Shown here one piece after another: positions 16,719-26,051 of a stretch of DNA of 64,000 bases. The stretch spans positions 236,844 through 300,843 of the forward strand of contig DYJE01000003.1 of the NCBI GenBank assembly GCA_020723285.1. The letters run 5' to 3'. Position numbers and translations under genes: made by a program. The notes under the pieces were generated by a model that searched no databases, was not told the DNA's origin, and saw only the letters and a program-made list of their open reading frames with translations. The DNA is from Desulforapulum autotrophicum. GTDB taxonomy: Bacteria; Desulfobacterota; Desulfobacteria; Desulfobacterales; Desulfolunaceae. Every line of letters starts with the position of its first letter. Position 1 is the stretch's first letter.

Positions 16719-17339
16719 CTAGTTCTGTTTGTAATATTTTCTGAAACCGATCTGGGTCATACATTTTCCGGAATTTTCTTCGCTGAGGCCGGTGATGTAG
16801 AAATCATGCATGGAACCCTGATTGTTTCCGGTCTGAAGGGATGAACCGTGGGATTTTTCCACGTCTATCGCCTGAAAACGGCATTTACTGAATTCGCACA
16901 TGAAGTCTGGACTTGCGGCGTTTCCCTTTTCTGGCACAAGATAAGTGCAGTTGGCCGGACCGTTCTTTCCATCAGACCAGTTCCCAGGATTCTGGACAAA
17001 TGATTTAATGGCGTCATATTTGGTTTCATCGAAATCCTTGTCGGATTTCCATCGGACCAGCCATGGCAGTCGTGTTGGAGAATCTAGGTCGGTTTCCGAA
17101 AGAACCCGGTCCGAAAGCTGGTTGCCGATAAGCGCCGCCGCCGTGGATGCAGCAGATTCGGATTTGGTTTTAAGCCGATTGATGACCCTGTCGTTGCCGG
17201 AAAGATTCAGTTCAAACCATGTTGTCTGGATGCCGATGGCTCCGATCAGGCTGAGAACGGTCAGGACGATCAGGCCGTAGATGAGAATGGAACCTCGCTC
17301 ATCAAAAATCCGTTTATTCGAAAGTACATAGGGAATCAT
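16719..17339 (-). CDS. pilX: PilX-like minor pilin assembly protein
   Basis: A 206-residue protein. A charged N-terminus (residues 1-14) is followed by GSILIYGLIVLTVLSLIGAIGIQTT, the single hydrophobic N-terminal helix typical of the PilX N-terminal family. Ser/Ala-rich sequence (KTKSESAASTAAALIGNQL) follows where family members continue the helix. PilX has no strict FTLIE motif, and none is seen here. The C-terminal half has paired Cys residues that may form disulfides. It lies between pilV and pilY1 in the standard order, with about 10 bases to pilV, and should act in pilus priming in the inner membrane and periplasm. Confidence 0.85.
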   Translation of the reverse strand: MIPYVLSNKRIFDERGSILIYGLIVLTVLSLIGAIGIQTTWFELNLSGNDRVINRLKTKSESAASTAAALIGNQLSDRVLSETDLDSPTRLPWLVRWKSDKDFDETKYDAIKSFVQNPGNWSDGKNGPANCTYLVPEKGNAASPDFMCEFSKCRFQAIDVEKSHGSSLQTGNNQGSMHDFYITGLSEENSGKCMTQIGFRKYYKQN

Positions 17340-17349
17340 GTGTTCACCT

Positions 17350-17835
17350 TTATATCCTGGCGCTGGGATTCAAAATGGATCTGGTTTTAATGAAAGAGCA
17401 GTTGAAAAGGCGGTTCCGGCCCGAAGTATCATTGAAACCTTGAGATGACGAAAAAACCACGACATCGATGGTTTTACTCACTGAAAAGGCGGTGATACTC
17501 TGGCCGTTGGTGTCATGAACCACAGCGTTCAGGGGGACGTCATCCGTCACATTCCAGCCAACCCATAAAGAACCCTGCGGCGTTGCCTGGTGGATACCAT
17601 TTGATAATTCAGGACTTTCGAACGACAGTGATTTCAGGATTTCGATCTGATTGGTGGCCGCAGAACCGGAAAGGGTATGTCTGTTGGCCTGGGAGTTTCC
17701 TTTGATGGAACTGAGTTGCAGAGATGCTGCGGACAGTATGCCTATAGAGAACAAAAACAAGGCGATGAGGACTTCAATGACGGTGAATCCAGGGTTTACA
17801 GTTGAAGGTAACGTGTGGCGGTGTTCCGATTCCAT
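17350..17835 (-). CDS. pilV: PilV-like minor pilin (prepilin)
   Basis: A 161-residue type IV prepilin. The leader ends in a Gly before FTVIEVLIALFLFSIGIL, so PilD would cut after Gly17 and methylate Phe18, with the conserved Glu at position +5. The PilV signature GILSAASLQLSSIKGNSQANR follows the helix. The remaining 90 residues form a short pilin head with two Cys near the C-terminus. It lies in the fimT-pilW-pilV-pilX-pilY1 operon, 12 bases after pilW, and probably belongs to the pilus-initiation complex. Confidence 0.9.
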   Translation of the reverse strand: MESEHRHTLPSTVNPGFTVIEVLIALFLFSIGILSAASLQLSSIKGNSQANRHTLSGSAATNQIEILKSLSFESPELSNGIHQATPQGSLWVGWNVTDDVPLNAVVHDTNGQSITAFSVSKTIDVVVFSSSQGFNDTSGRNRLFNCSFIKTRSILNPSARI

Positions 17836-17847
17836 GGTGTCTATTCC

Positions 17848-18552
17848 TTAAAGATTCCTCAGGAGGATGATTTTTGAAAGAGAACGTCTGTGATAATGGT
17901 CGTTTTTATTTTTTATCAGCTCATCACCCCTGAGGTTTGTGTATGTCGTGTTGTCAAGGTGAGAGACATTCTGGTTTTCGGATCTGGCCACCAACGTGAT
18001 TTCCACGGAACGTATTCGCCGTCTGTCGTTTTCAGAAAGGGGGAAAGGTGAGATGATATTGCCCGTAGCATCGAGATAGACAAAATCGAGGCATTCGATG
18101 TAATCCGCGATGGCTGAACTTCCGGCATTCCAGTTGGTCTGAGTCAGGCTTCCTATTCCGCTGGCATTGATAGATAAACCGTATGTGATCTGTTCATTGC
18201 TGTCATTGACAGATGCGGTTGAACCACCCGCCACGGGTTTTTCGGATTGAAGACGGCCGTTGGCATTGAGATCGGCCTGGAATCCAAAGGTTTGTCTGTC
18301 GGCAACGATGATGGAAGGTGCCGCGCTTTGCAGTGGATCGAAACAGGCGTGTTTGATGCCGCTTTCCAGAAGATGCATGCAGGATCTGAGGCTTTGCTGG
18401 ATCTCTGCGATCTGTTTCTGTGCAAGGTAAATTCTTTGCTGAACCACAAACAGGGCGTAGATGGCTATGGAAACGATGGATGCCATGGCAAGGCTAACAA
18501 GGATTTCGACAAGGGTGAAGCCGGACTCTCCATGATGTTTCAATCCAGCCAT
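17848..18552 (-). CDS. pilW: PilW-like minor pilin (prepilin)
   Basis: About 234 residues from the ATG at 18552. This start is chosen because it gives a short prepilin leader (MAGLKHHGESG) directly before FTLVEILVSLAMASIVSIAIY and overlaps the upstream stop as TAATG, so it is translationally coupled to fimT. A longer frame to 18633 would add 27 residues read out of frame from fimT. The helix and the following QQRIYLAQKQIAEIQQSLRS fit the PilW family. The protein is a minor pilin that works with PilV, PilX and FimT at the pilus base or tip. Confidence 0.9.
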   Translation of the reverse strand: MAGLKHHGESGFTLVEILVSLAMASIVSIAIYALFVVQQRIYLAQKQIAEIQQSLRSCMHLLESGIKHACFDPLQSAAPSIIVADRQTFGFQADLNANGRLQSEKPVAGGSTASVNDSNEQITYGLSINASGIGSLTQTNWNAGSSAIADYIECLDFVYLDATGNIISPFPLSENDRRRIRSVEITLVARSENQNVSHLDNTTYTNLRGDELIKNKNDHYHRRSLSKIILLRNL

Positions 18553-19106
18553 TACCTCTTCTCCCACTTGCCGTTGACAGCCCTGTACATTCTCACGATG
18601 CCCGTGATGTTGGGGGTCCCCACGGCGTAGCACCGGTTTTTCCCTGTGTGTGTCATGTATACGTATCCCAGTTCATCGGAACTCCCGTTGATGCTGAAAG
18701 TGGCTCTGTCCAGGGTGTATGTCAGGATGTCGCCGCTGTCCGTCATCCGGGGGGCCTGACCTCTGCCAAAAGTGACCCCGCTTCCAAAGTCTGAAAGTTT
18801 CACATGCTTGATGGGTGTGTCCTGGGCCGTGCCGGTGCCACCATTCGCACCATCGTTTCCGAGACGGAAGACGCGGTAGGAGTTGGTTTGCAGATCAAAT
18901 TGTACCCGGGTTTTTTCCTGATGGAGGACAGCATGGGATTTGGCCAGCTGAAAATCAAGAAACAGGGCGTTGGCCGCCATCTGAAGGTCGTAATCCGGTT
19001 TGTTCCGGATAATGGCGAAGGATGTCCCTGCTGCGAGGATGGATATGATGGCGATGACGACAATGAGTTCCATCGTGGTGAATCCATTGTCTTTAACATT
19101 GTTCAT
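18552..19106 (-). CDS. fimT: FimT/GspH-type pseudopilin
   Basis: About 184 residues from the ATG at 19106. This start gives MNNVKDNG as the prepilin leader and FTTMELIVVIAIISILAAG as the helix with Glu at +5. An in-frame ATG at 19145 would add 13 residues; neither start has a clear Shine-Dalgarno. The C-terminal part (AANALFLDFQLAKSHAV...VQFDLQTNSYRVF) matches the GspH/FimT domain of DNA-binding or priming minor pilins. It is the first gene of the five-gene minor-pilin operon, so the promoter should lie in the AT-rich interval upstream. Confidence 0.9.
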   Translation of the reverse strand: MNNVKDNGFTTMELIVVIAIISILAAGTSFAIIRNKPDYDLQMAANALFLDFQLAKSHAVLHQEKTRVQFDLQTNSYRVFRLGNDGANGGTGTAQDTPIKHVKLSDFGSGVTFGRGQAPRMTDSGDILTYTLDRATFSINGSSDELGYVYMTHTGKNRCYAVGTPNITGIVRMYRAVNGKWEKR

Positions 19107-19145
19107 TATTAATGATGGCGTATAATTTTTTTGAATAATCATCAT

Positions 19146-19579
19146 AATTTGTATAAATTCAGGTTTAAAAATGTCAATGGAAACATAACAAATTGAATAT
19201 AAAAACTATAATAACGTATTGAACGAAATTATAATCATGGTATTGACGCCATGCATTGGATCGATATGTGTAATATGTGGCTTATAAAAAAACATAATAA
19301 ATATATTGAACATATGATTTATGTTTTTTTAAAATTAATAATGTTCCCTATAAAACATGGGGTGTGTATTTGCAATAATTTTTTTTTCGGTTGATTAAAA
19401 AACATGATTGTTTCTATGATTTTCCAATATCCTAATAAATAAGAAGGAACTTGCCTTTATACGGTCAAAGCATGTATAAGGTATCAACTTCAGAATGTAC
19501 GGGCGTTTCAGGAATGAGTTGGCTGTATGTGACAGCCAATATCTTAAAGATGATAATGTGGATAACGAGGGATGGTATA
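19146..19579. other. AT-rich divergent intergenic region with a hairpin
   Basis: Over 400 bases between the minor-pilin operon (left) and the coaBC operon (right), strongly AT-rich and presumably carrying both promoters. 19286-19297 (A7CATAA) and 19319-19330 (TTATGT7) form a perfect 12-base inverted repeat that would act as a terminator in either direction. That is odd between divergent genes, and no transcript feeding it is identified. Confidence 0.5.
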
Positions 19580-20152
19580 ATGGAAGGAATAACAGTTCGA
19601 TCGATCATCGGCACTGTTTACAGAATGATAGTGGTATTAACCGTTATTCCGGTGTTAGGGGCTGTATACGGGTGTAACACATTTGACAAAAAAACCGGAT
19701 CGGCGGGTCAGATCAAAAAAGACCGGCCAAAAGCGCCTCTGTATCGTGATTTCAGCGATATTCTTATACCGGGTGATTTCATCGTCACCAAGAAATACTC
19801 TAAAGTCGTTGAATCGGATGGCGATAAAACAGGTTTTCTTTCTCTGTACGGTCCGGTGGAACTGAATTCATGTGTGAATTTTTTCAATGTTAAAATGCCT
19901 TTGGACGGCTGGCGATCCATTACCCTTGTGAAAACACCACTGTCAACGTTGATGGTGTTTAACAAGAAGAAACGCTGGTGCACCATTGAGCTTTCTGAAA
20001 CGGAATTTACCACGGATCTTCGGATCGGTGTTTCCCTGGAAATCGAGAAACCGGAATCGGCATCAGCGTCTGAAACAAACGTTGAAACGACACTGAACGC
20101 CAGTCCTGAACCGGTCATCATCACAGAACCCAGCGGAGTGATCGAGGAATGA
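19580..20152 (+). CDS. Small lipoprotein of unknown function upstream of coaBC
   Basis: About 190 residues from the ATG at 19580, preferred over the far upstream start at 19451 because GAGGGA precedes it and it puts the signal peptide first. A hydrophobic segment (VYRMIVVLTVIPVLGAVYGC) ends in a lipobox-like VYGC, giving a lipidated Cys. The mature domain (SDILIPGDFIVTKKYSKVV, FLSLYGPVELNSCVNFF) is a compact mixed fold that I do not recognise by name. The tail is acidic and Ser/Thr-rich. The stop overlaps the coaBC start by 4 bases (ATGA), so it is co-translated with coaBC. Confidence 0.75.
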   Translation: MEGITVRSIIGTVYRMIVVLTVIPVLGAVYGCNTFDKKTGSAGQIKKDRPKAPLYRDFSDILIPGDFIVTKKYSKVVESDGDKTGFLSLYGPVELNSCVNFFNVKMPLDGWRSITLVKTPLSTLMVFNKKKRWCTIELSETEFTTDLRIGVSLEIEKPESASASETNVETTLNASPEPVIITEPSGVIEE

Positions 20153-21360
20153 TGGAGCAACTGAAAAACAAGAACGTCGTCCTCTGTGTGACAGGGGGAA
20201 TCGCTGTCTACAAAGCAGTTGAACTTTTACGTCTCCTTCAGAAACAGGGTGCGAAAGTCCGGGTGATCATGACCCGTGCCGCCATGGAATTTGTGACTCC
20301 ACTGACGTTTCAGGCTCTTTCCGGTGAACCGGTTTTTACGGATTTATTTAACGACAATACCGTTGATGCGTCCATCCGCCATATTCGCTGGGCCGAGGAC
20401 GCCGATCTGGTGGTGGTGGCCCCGGCAACGGCCAACATCATCGGGAAAATGGCTCATGGCATTGCCGATGACGCCCTGTCCACGTTTTTATTGGCTGTCC
20501 GTTCCAGAATCGTCATTTGCCCTGCCATGAACACCGCCATGTATGAAAGCAGGGCTGTCCAGAGAAACATCGATATCCTTGAAAACGACGGCTGTTTATT
20601 GATTGAACCCGGAGTGGGGGACATGGCCTGCGGAACGTCCGGGGCCGGAAGATTTCCGGCACCCGCGGATATCGTGGACCGGATTTTAACTCTGATGACG
20701 CCCAAGGATCTGAAAGGCAGGTGCGTTCTTGTAAGTGCCGGTCCCACCCGGGAAGCCATTGATCCGGTACGTTTCATTTCAAACCATTCGTCTGGGAAAA
20801 TGGGATACGCCATTGCCCGTGCAGCCGAACGAAGGGGAGCCATGGTGACCCTGGTATCAGGGCCTGTGGATATCGAGCCTCCGCTTCATGTAAAACTGGT
20901 GAAAGTTCAGTCGGCAGACCAGATGAAAGAGGCTTTTCTCGACGCCATGGGGGATGCGGATATCGCTGTAAAAGTCGCAGCCGTGGCGGATTACCGTGTT
21001 AAAAACCAGGCGGAACACAAGATCAAGAAAACCGAGGAACAGCTTGTTCTTGAACTGGAAAAGAATCCGGATATCCTGAAATGCGCCGGGCAGAAGAAAA
21101 GAAGCGATCAGGTGCTTGTGGGTTTTGCCGCAGAAACGCAGGATCTCAAAGAAAACGCGGTGAAAAAGTTGGAAGCCAAGAACCTGGATATGATCGTCGG
21201 AAACCTGGTGGGTGGCGGCAAAGGATTCGGGACCGATGACAACACTGTGACGTTTTTTTTCAAAGATGGACGAGTGGAATCCCTGGAGTCCATGGACAAG
21301 GATCAGGTGGCCCATATTCTTCTGGACCGGATCCTTTCCCTGCATTCTAAAGGGCAGTGA
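20149..21360 (+). CDS. coaBC: Bifunctional phosphopantothenoylcysteine decarboxylase/synthase
   Basis: A 403-residue fusion (Dfp) for two steps of coenzyme A synthesis: CTP-dependent ligation of cysteine to 4'-phosphopantothenate, then flavin-dependent decarboxylation. The CoaC half (about 1-185) shows VLCVTGGIAVYKAVEL, the catalytic His region IRHIRWAE, PAMNTAMY and the redox Cys in MACGTSGAGRFP. The CoaB half (about 190-400) shows LVSAGPTREAIDPVRFISN and the KIKKTEEQLVLELEKNPDIL loop. Full family length. It overlaps the preceding lipoprotein gene by 4 bases and is followed by the UDG gene. Confidence 0.97.
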   Translation: MMEQLKNKNVVLCVTGGIAVYKAVELLRLLQKQGAKVRVIMTRAAMEFVTPLTFQALSGEPVFTDLFNDNTVDASIRHIRWAEDADLVVVAPATANIIGKMAHGIADDALSTFLLAVRSRIVICPAMNTAMYESRAVQRNIDILENDGCLLIEPGVGDMACGTSGAGRFPAPADIVDRILTLMTPKDLKGRCVLVSAGPTREAIDPVRFISNHSSGKMGYAIARAAERRGAMVTLVSGPVDIEPPLHVKLVKVQSADQMKEAFLDAMGDADIAVKVAAVADYRVKNQAEHKIKKTEEQLVLELEKNPDILKCAGQKKRSDQVLVGFAAETQDLKENAVKKLEAKNLDMIVGNLVGGGKGFGTDDNTVTFFFKDGRVESLESMDKDQVAHILLDRILSLHSKGQ

Positions 21361-21374
21361 TTGAGGAATACATC

Positions 21375-22112
21375 ATGACACCCGATATCCCTGCTGCAAA
21401 CGATCTTACGATCATCAGCGACCAGGTTAAGCGCTGTCTGGGATACATGAAAACCCTTGGGGTTCAGGGATTTGATTGTTCGGCGGAAAGCCTTGAACGG
21501 ATGGAACTGTGGGGAAAACCACGCCTGAAACAGACTGTCAAGGAGGATCTGGAAGGCATCAAGGCGGATCTGGGTTCCTGTTCACGATGCCGTCTTTCGT
21601 CGACACGGAAAAATCTGGTGTTCGGTTCCGGCAATCCCAAAGCCGTTCTGATGTTTGTCGGCGAGGCACCGGGTTACGAGGAGGACTTGAAAGGTCAGCC
21701 CTTTGTTGGCGAATCGGGACAGCTTCTCACAAAAATGATTGAAGGCATGGGCCTTACGCGTGATGACGTTTACATCGCCAATATCATCAAATGCAGGCCT
21801 TCAGATAACAGAAATCCTTCGCCTGAAGAGATTGTCCGCTGTTTTCCTTTTCTGGAACGTCAGATCATGGCGGTGGGGCCTCAGGTTATCTGTACGCTGG
21901 GAGCCGTGGCAACTCAGGCTCTTCTCGGAACCCATGAAGGAATATCACGGCTTCGAGGACAATTTCAGGAATACCGTGGTATGAAAGTGCTGCCCACGTT
22001 TCATCCAGCATATCTTTTGAGATACCCGGACAAGAAACGTGAAGCCTGGGAAGACCTGAAAAAGATCATGGCCGTACTGGGTCTCAAACGTCCGCAGACG
22101 CTTAAGGGGTGA
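21375..22112 (+). CDS. Uracil-DNA glycosylase, family 4 (iron-sulfur)
   Basis: About 245 residues from the ATG at 21375, which has GAGGA seven bases upstream. A GTG at 21357 overlapping the coaBC stop would add six residues. Removes uracil from DNA in base-excision repair. Motif A is GEAPGYEED (about 97-104) and motif B is HPAYLLR near the C-terminus. The four cluster-binding Cys are at about 69, 72, 140 and 156, as in 4Fe-4S family 4 enzymes. An N-terminal helical extension (about 60 residues) precedes the catalytic domain. It is in the same operon as coaBC and xerC. Confidence 0.92.
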   Translation: MTPDIPAANDLTIISDQVKRCLGYMKTLGVQGFDCSAESLERMELWGKPRLKQTVKEDLEGIKADLGSCSRCRLSSTRKNLVFGSGNPKAVLMFVGEAPGYEEDLKGQPFVGESGQLLTKMIEGMGLTRDDVYIANIIKCRPSDNRNPSPEEIVRCFPFLERQIMAVGPQVICTLGAVATQALLGTHEGISRLRGQFQEYRGMKVLPTFHPAYLLRYPDKKREAWEDLKKIMAVLGLKRPQTLKG

Positions 22113-22118
22113 GAGTTT

Positions 22119-23051
22119 ATGAGCGGTCTCCTTGAAAAGCTTGATGGTTTTCTTGAGTTTCTTGAAGTCCAGAAAAACTATTCAGCCCAAACCCTGAGGG
22201 CATACCGAAACGATCTCATGGAATTTGTTCTTCTTTTCGCAGCGTATAACGGTATCTGCCCTGAAAAAAAAGAGGCCATGGAATCCCTTGCCGTTTCACA
22301 GGTTGACGTTCTCTCTGTCCGATCTTATCTTGGTGCCCTGTATAAAAAACGGAACAAAAAGAGTTCGGTAGCCAGAAAACTTTCAGCGGTTCGGACGTTT
22401 TTCAATTATCTTCAGAAAAACGGCGTTGTTGAAGAAAATCCGGCGGACATGGTGGCCACGCCCAAGCAGGAAAAAAACATTCCGGCTTATCTGACGGTGG
22501 ATGACATGTTCAGACTGCTGGACAACATCGACACCCGGACCCTTTCAGGCCTGAGGGACAAGGCCCTGTTCGAGACACTTTATTCCACGGGAATCCGTAT
22601 TTCAGAACTGGCTGGTCTTGATCTGGCGGATGTGGACCGGGCGAACGGATTGATCCGGGTGTTGGGCAAAGGAAACAAGGAACGTGTGGTTCCTGTCGGG
22701 AATCGGGCGTTGTCGGCAATCGCCGATTACAGGAATGTCCTGGACGGACAAGGCAGGCAAGGTGTGAAAGACATCAAGGCCCTGTTTCTGAATAAAAACG
22801 GACATCGACTTACAGAGCGTTCCATGGCAAGGCTATTGAAAACATGGGCGGAAAACGCAGGGATCACTGTTCCGGTTTTTCCCCATGCGGTGCGGCACAC
22901 CTTTGCCACCCATATGCTGGACGCCGGGGCGGATTTGCGGGGGGTTCAGGAAATTCTGGGCCATGAAAGTCTGTCGACGACCCAGAAATACACCCATGTC
23001 ACCATTGACAGGCTTGCTCGGGTGTATGACAAGGCGCATCCGAGGAAATAG
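22119..23051 (+). CDS. xerC: Tyrosine recombinase XerC
   Basis: A 310-residue site-specific recombinase that, with XerD, resolves chromosome dimers at dif. The N-terminal SAM-like core-binding domain spans about 5-105. The catalytic residues are all visible: Arg160 (TGIRISEL), Lys184, His256 and Arg259 (HAVRHTF), His282 (LGHESL) and Tyr291 (TQKYTHV). It sits 6 bases after the UDG gene and before hslV, a placement common for chromosomal xerC, which argues against its being a phage integrase. Confidence 0.92.
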   Translation: MSGLLEKLDGFLEFLEVQKNYSAQTLRAYRNDLMEFVLLFAAYNGICPEKKEAMESLAVSQVDVLSVRSYLGALYKKRNKKSSVARKLSAVRTFFNYLQKNGVVEENPADMVATPKQEKNIPAYLTVDDMFRLLDNIDTRTLSGLRDKALFETLYSTGIRISELAGLDLADVDRANGLIRVLGKGNKERVVPVGNRALSAIADYRNVLDGQGRQGVKDIKALFLNKNGHRLTERSMARLLKTWAENAGITVPVFPHAVRHTFATHMLDAGADLRGVQEILGHESLSTTQKYTHVTIDRLARVYDKAHPRK

Positions 23052-23111
23052 GCAACATACGGACAGGCCATGCGCCTGCCCCATAACATATAAAGGAAAA
23101 TTTAAAGCGAT

Positions 23112-23648
23112 ATGACAGCATTTCACGGAACAACCATCATCGCCATCCGGCATAACGGAAAAACCGTGGTGGCCGGAGACGGACAGGTGACTCTGGGCGA
23201 CACCGTCACCAAACACAAGGCTAAAAAAGTCCGCCGCATCTATAAAGACAAAATCGTCGTGGGGTTTGCCGGAGCCACGGCAGACGCCATGAATCTTACG
23301 GAAAAACTTGAGGAAAAGCTGGAACGGTACAACGGAAACCTCACCCGGGCGGCGGTGGAGCTCGCCAAGGAATGGCGCACGGACAAATACCTGAGGCGCT
23401 TGGAAGCCATGATGATCGCCGTGGATGAATCCAAAATGTTTCTGATATCCGGGAACGGGGATGTGATCGAGCCGGATGAAAACGTCATCAGCATCGGGTC
23501 GGGAAGCGTGGCGGCCCAGGCTGCGGCTGTGGCCCTCATCCGGCACAGCACTCTGGAGGCCCGGGGCATTGCTGAGGAAACCATGAAGATTGCGGCATCC
23601 TTGTGCATTTACACCAACGATTCCATCACCGTGGAGGAGTTGACTTAG
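23112..23648 (+). CDS. hslV: ATP-dependent protease subunit HslV
   Basis: A 178-residue N-terminal nucleophile threonine protease forming the double-hexamer core of HslVU (ClpQY). GTTIIAIRHNGKTVVAGDGQ is the N-terminal signature, with catalytic Thr7 preceded by a six-residue leader (MTAFHG) that would have to be removed, as in other members that carry a short propeptide. KAKKVRRIY and IGSGSVAAQAAA fit the family. About 100 bases separate it from hslU, so the two probably share a transcript. Confidence 0.96.
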   Translation: MTAFHGTTIIAIRHNGKTVVAGDGQVTLGDTVTKHKAKKVRRIYKDKIVVGFAGATADAMNLTEKLEEKLERYNGNLTRAAVELAKEWRTDKYLRRLEAMMIAVDESKMFLISGNGDVIEPDENVISIGSGSVAAQAAAVALIRHSTLEARGIAEETMKIAASLCIYTNDSITVEELT

Positions 23649-23751
23649 TCAAACGGCATCGGATGGATGGTCATGAATCGGAACTGGATGTCCGGCACAA
23701 CGTCTGGCCGGATGATCCGGTTTTTATATTTTAAAAAGTCAGGAAGGAACT

Positions 23752-25164
23752 ATGAGTGATTTGAAACCCATCGAGATCGTCAGAGAGCTTGATAAATACA
23801 TCATCGGTCAGGACAAGGCCAAACGGTCCGTGGCCATCGCTCTCCGCAACCGCTGGAGGCGTCGCCATGTGGAGGAGGATCTCCAGGATGAGATTTCACC
23901 CAAGAACATCATCATGATCGGGCCCACCGGCGTGGGCAAGACCGAGATCTCCCGGCGGCTTGCCAACCTTACCGATTCACCGTTTTTCAAGGTGGAGGCG
24001 TCCAAGTTCACGGAAATCGGCTATGTGGGTCGGGACGTGGAATCCATGGTCCGGGATCTGGTAGAGCTCACCGTGAACCGGATGAGGGACCAGGCCGAAG
24101 ACGAGGTGATGGACAAGGCGGAAAAAATCGCGGAAGAACGGGTGCTTGATCTCCTTCTGCCCAAGACTCCGGTCAAAGCCGCGGCTGTTCCCGATTCGGC
24201 CGATGATGCCGTGAATGTGGAAAACGTGGAAGAGCAGGTCTCTGAAAAAGTTGAAGAACCTGTGTTGGAAGAAAACCCTGCCACTGATAAAACCCGTGAG
24301 AAACTCCGGAAAATGCTTCAGGAAGGCAAGCTGGACAGCCGAATGGTGGACATCGACGTTACAGATCAGCAGGGACCCATGATCGAGATTTTTTCCACCA
24401 TGGGCATGGAAGACATCGGCATGAACATTAGGGACATGATGAGCAACCTGATGCCCAAAAACACCAAGCGCCGCAAAGTCACCGTGGAAGAGGCTCTGGA
24501 TATCCTGACCGAACAGGAAGCCCAGAATCTCGTGGATCTGGACAAGGTGGTGGACAAGGCCGTTGAAATGGTGGAACAGTCCGGGATCATCTTCATCGAC
24601 GAGATCGACAAAGTCACGGGAAACCATGCGGGAAGCGGACCTGAAGTGTCACGGGAAGGGGTCCAGCGTGATCTTCTCCCCATCGTGGAAGGGAGTTCGG
24701 TTCCCACCAAATACGGCATTGTGAAAACGGATCATATCCTGTTCATCGCGTCGGGCGCTTTTCACACCAGCAAACCCTCGGATCTGATTCCCGAACTTCA
24801 GGGCCGATTTCCCATTCGTGTGGAATTGGACAGTCTGGGCCAGAAAGAGTTCATCCGGATTCTCACCGAACCCCAGAACGCCTTGCTTCTCCAGTACATC
24901 GCCCTTTTAAGGACAGAAGGAGTGGATCTTTCCTTTGACGACAGCGCCGTGGCGGAGATCGCCCGTATTGCCGAAGAGGTGAATTCGCGCACGGAAAACA
25001 TCGGGGCAAGGCGTCTGCACACCCTGATGGAATACCTTCTTGAAGACATCCTGTTCAACGCACCGGATGTTTTGGAAAAAAACGTGACCATCGACAGCGG
25101 ATTTGTTAAGGAAAGGCTGAAAGACGTGGTGGCTGACGAGGATTTAAGCCGTTACATTCTTTAG
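23752..25164 (+). CDS. hslU: HslU AAA+ unfoldase (ATPase subunit of HslVU)
   Basis: A 470-residue AAA+ protein that unfolds substrates and feeds them into HslV. Walker A is GPTGVGKT (57-64); the I-domain spans about 110-250 and includes an acidic stretch rich in Glu, Val and Pro; Walker B is IIFIDEID near 280; the sensor region is near 320-400. The protein ends in LSRYIL, the conserved C-terminal peptide that docks into HslV. Start preceded by AGGAAGGA. The arginine genes begin 11 bases after the stop. Confidence 0.97.
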   Translation: MSDLKPIEIVRELDKYIIGQDKAKRSVAIALRNRWRRRHVEEDLQDEISPKNIIMIGPTGVGKTEISRRLANLTDSPFFKVEASKFTEIGYVGRDVESMVRDLVELTVNRMRDQAEDEVMDKAEKIAEERVLDLLLPKTPVKAAAVPDSADDAVNVENVEEQVSEKVEEPVLEENPATDKTREKLRKMLQEGKLDSRMVDIDVTDQQGPMIEIFSTMGMEDIGMNIRDMMSNLMPKNTKRRKVTVEEALDILTEQEAQNLVDLDKVVDKAVEMVEQSGIIFIDEIDKVTGNHAGSGPEVSREGVQRDLLPIVEGSSVPTKYGIVKTDHILFIASGAFHTSKPSDLIPELQGRFPIRVELDSLGQKEFIRILTEPQNALLLQYIALLRTEGVDLSFDDSAVAEIARIAEEVNSRTENIGARRLHTLMEYLLEDILFNAPDVLEKNVTIDSGFVKERLKDVVADEDLSRYIL

Positions 25165-25175
25165 AGGAAACGAAC

Positions 25176-26051
25176 ATGGACGCAAATGTAGCCGATATTC
25201 TGATCGAATCATTGCCGTATATAAGGCGTTTCGCCACTAAGACCCTGGTGGTGAAATACGGCGGACACGCCATGGTGGACGAGCAGCTGAAAGAGGATTT
25301 CGCCAGGGACATCACCCTTCTGAAATTTATCGGGGTGAACCCGGTGGTGGTTCACGGCGGCGGTCCCCAGATCAATAAGGTTCTGGAAAGGATGGGAATC
25401 ACGTCCCGGTTCGTCCGGGGCATGAGGATGACCGACGAGGAAACCATGGACGTGGTGGAAATGGTTCTGGGCGGCAAGGTGAACAAATCCATCGTGGCCC
25501 AGATCAACCGCCAGGGTGGCAAGGCCGTAGGTCTTACCGGCAAGGACGCGGGGCTGATCACGGCAAAGAAGATGACCATTTACCACCAGGAAGACAAGAA
25601 CAGCCCGCCTGAAATCATCGACCCCGGCCATGTGGGGCAGGTGACCCGGATCAACCATGAGCTGATCAGGTCCCTCGCCGACCAGGGGTTCATTCCCATC
25701 ATTGCGCCGGTGGGGGTGGGGGAGGCGGGTGAGACTTACAACATCAACGCCGATCTGGTGGCCTCGGAAGTGGCCAAGGCCCTTAAAGCCGAGCGCCTGA
25801 TCCTTATCACCGACGTGGACGGGGTTCTTGACGCGGACAAGAATCTGATCTCTTCCATCGATACGGAGAAAGCCAAAGCCATGATCGACGACGGCTCCAT
25901 CAAGGGTGGCATGATTCCCAAGATCGAATGCGCCATGGACGCCCTGAGCGAAGGCGTGGAAAAAGTCCATATCATCAACGGAAAACAGCGTCATTCCCTG
26001 CTTCTGGAACTTTTTACCAACCAGGGAATCGGAACGGAAGTCATGTTATGA
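25176..26051 (+). CDS. argB: Acetylglutamate kinase
   Basis: A 291-residue amino-acid kinase that phosphorylates N-acetyl-L-glutamate with ATP, step two of arginine synthesis. [27 protein letters not shown] and the late GVLDADKNL and [11 protein letters not shown] segments are characteristic. The N-terminal helix before KYGG is of the type that allows the hexameric arginine-inhibited form, so feedback control is likely but not proven. Its stop overlaps argD by 4 bases. It opens the argBDFGH cluster directly after hslU. Confidence 0.97.
   Translation: MDANVADILIESLPYIRRFATKTLVVKYGGHAMVDEQLKEDFARDITLLKFIGVNPVVVHGGGPQINKVLERMGITSRFVRGMRMTDEETMDVVEMVLGGKVNKSIVAQINRQGGKAVGLTGKDAGLITAKKMTIYHQEDKNSPPEIIDPGHVGQVTRINHELIRSLADQGFIPIIAPVGVGEAGETYNINADLVASEVAKALKAERLILITDVDGVLDADKNLISSIDTEKAKAMIDDGSIKGGMIPKIECAMDALSEGVEKVHIINGKQRHSLLLELFTNQGIGTEVML

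Noticed and set aside
22119..23051. XerC considered as the integrase of the left-hand element
   Set aside because: It is embedded in the coaBC-UDG-hslVU housekeeping context 18 kb from the element and has chromosomal XerC features.
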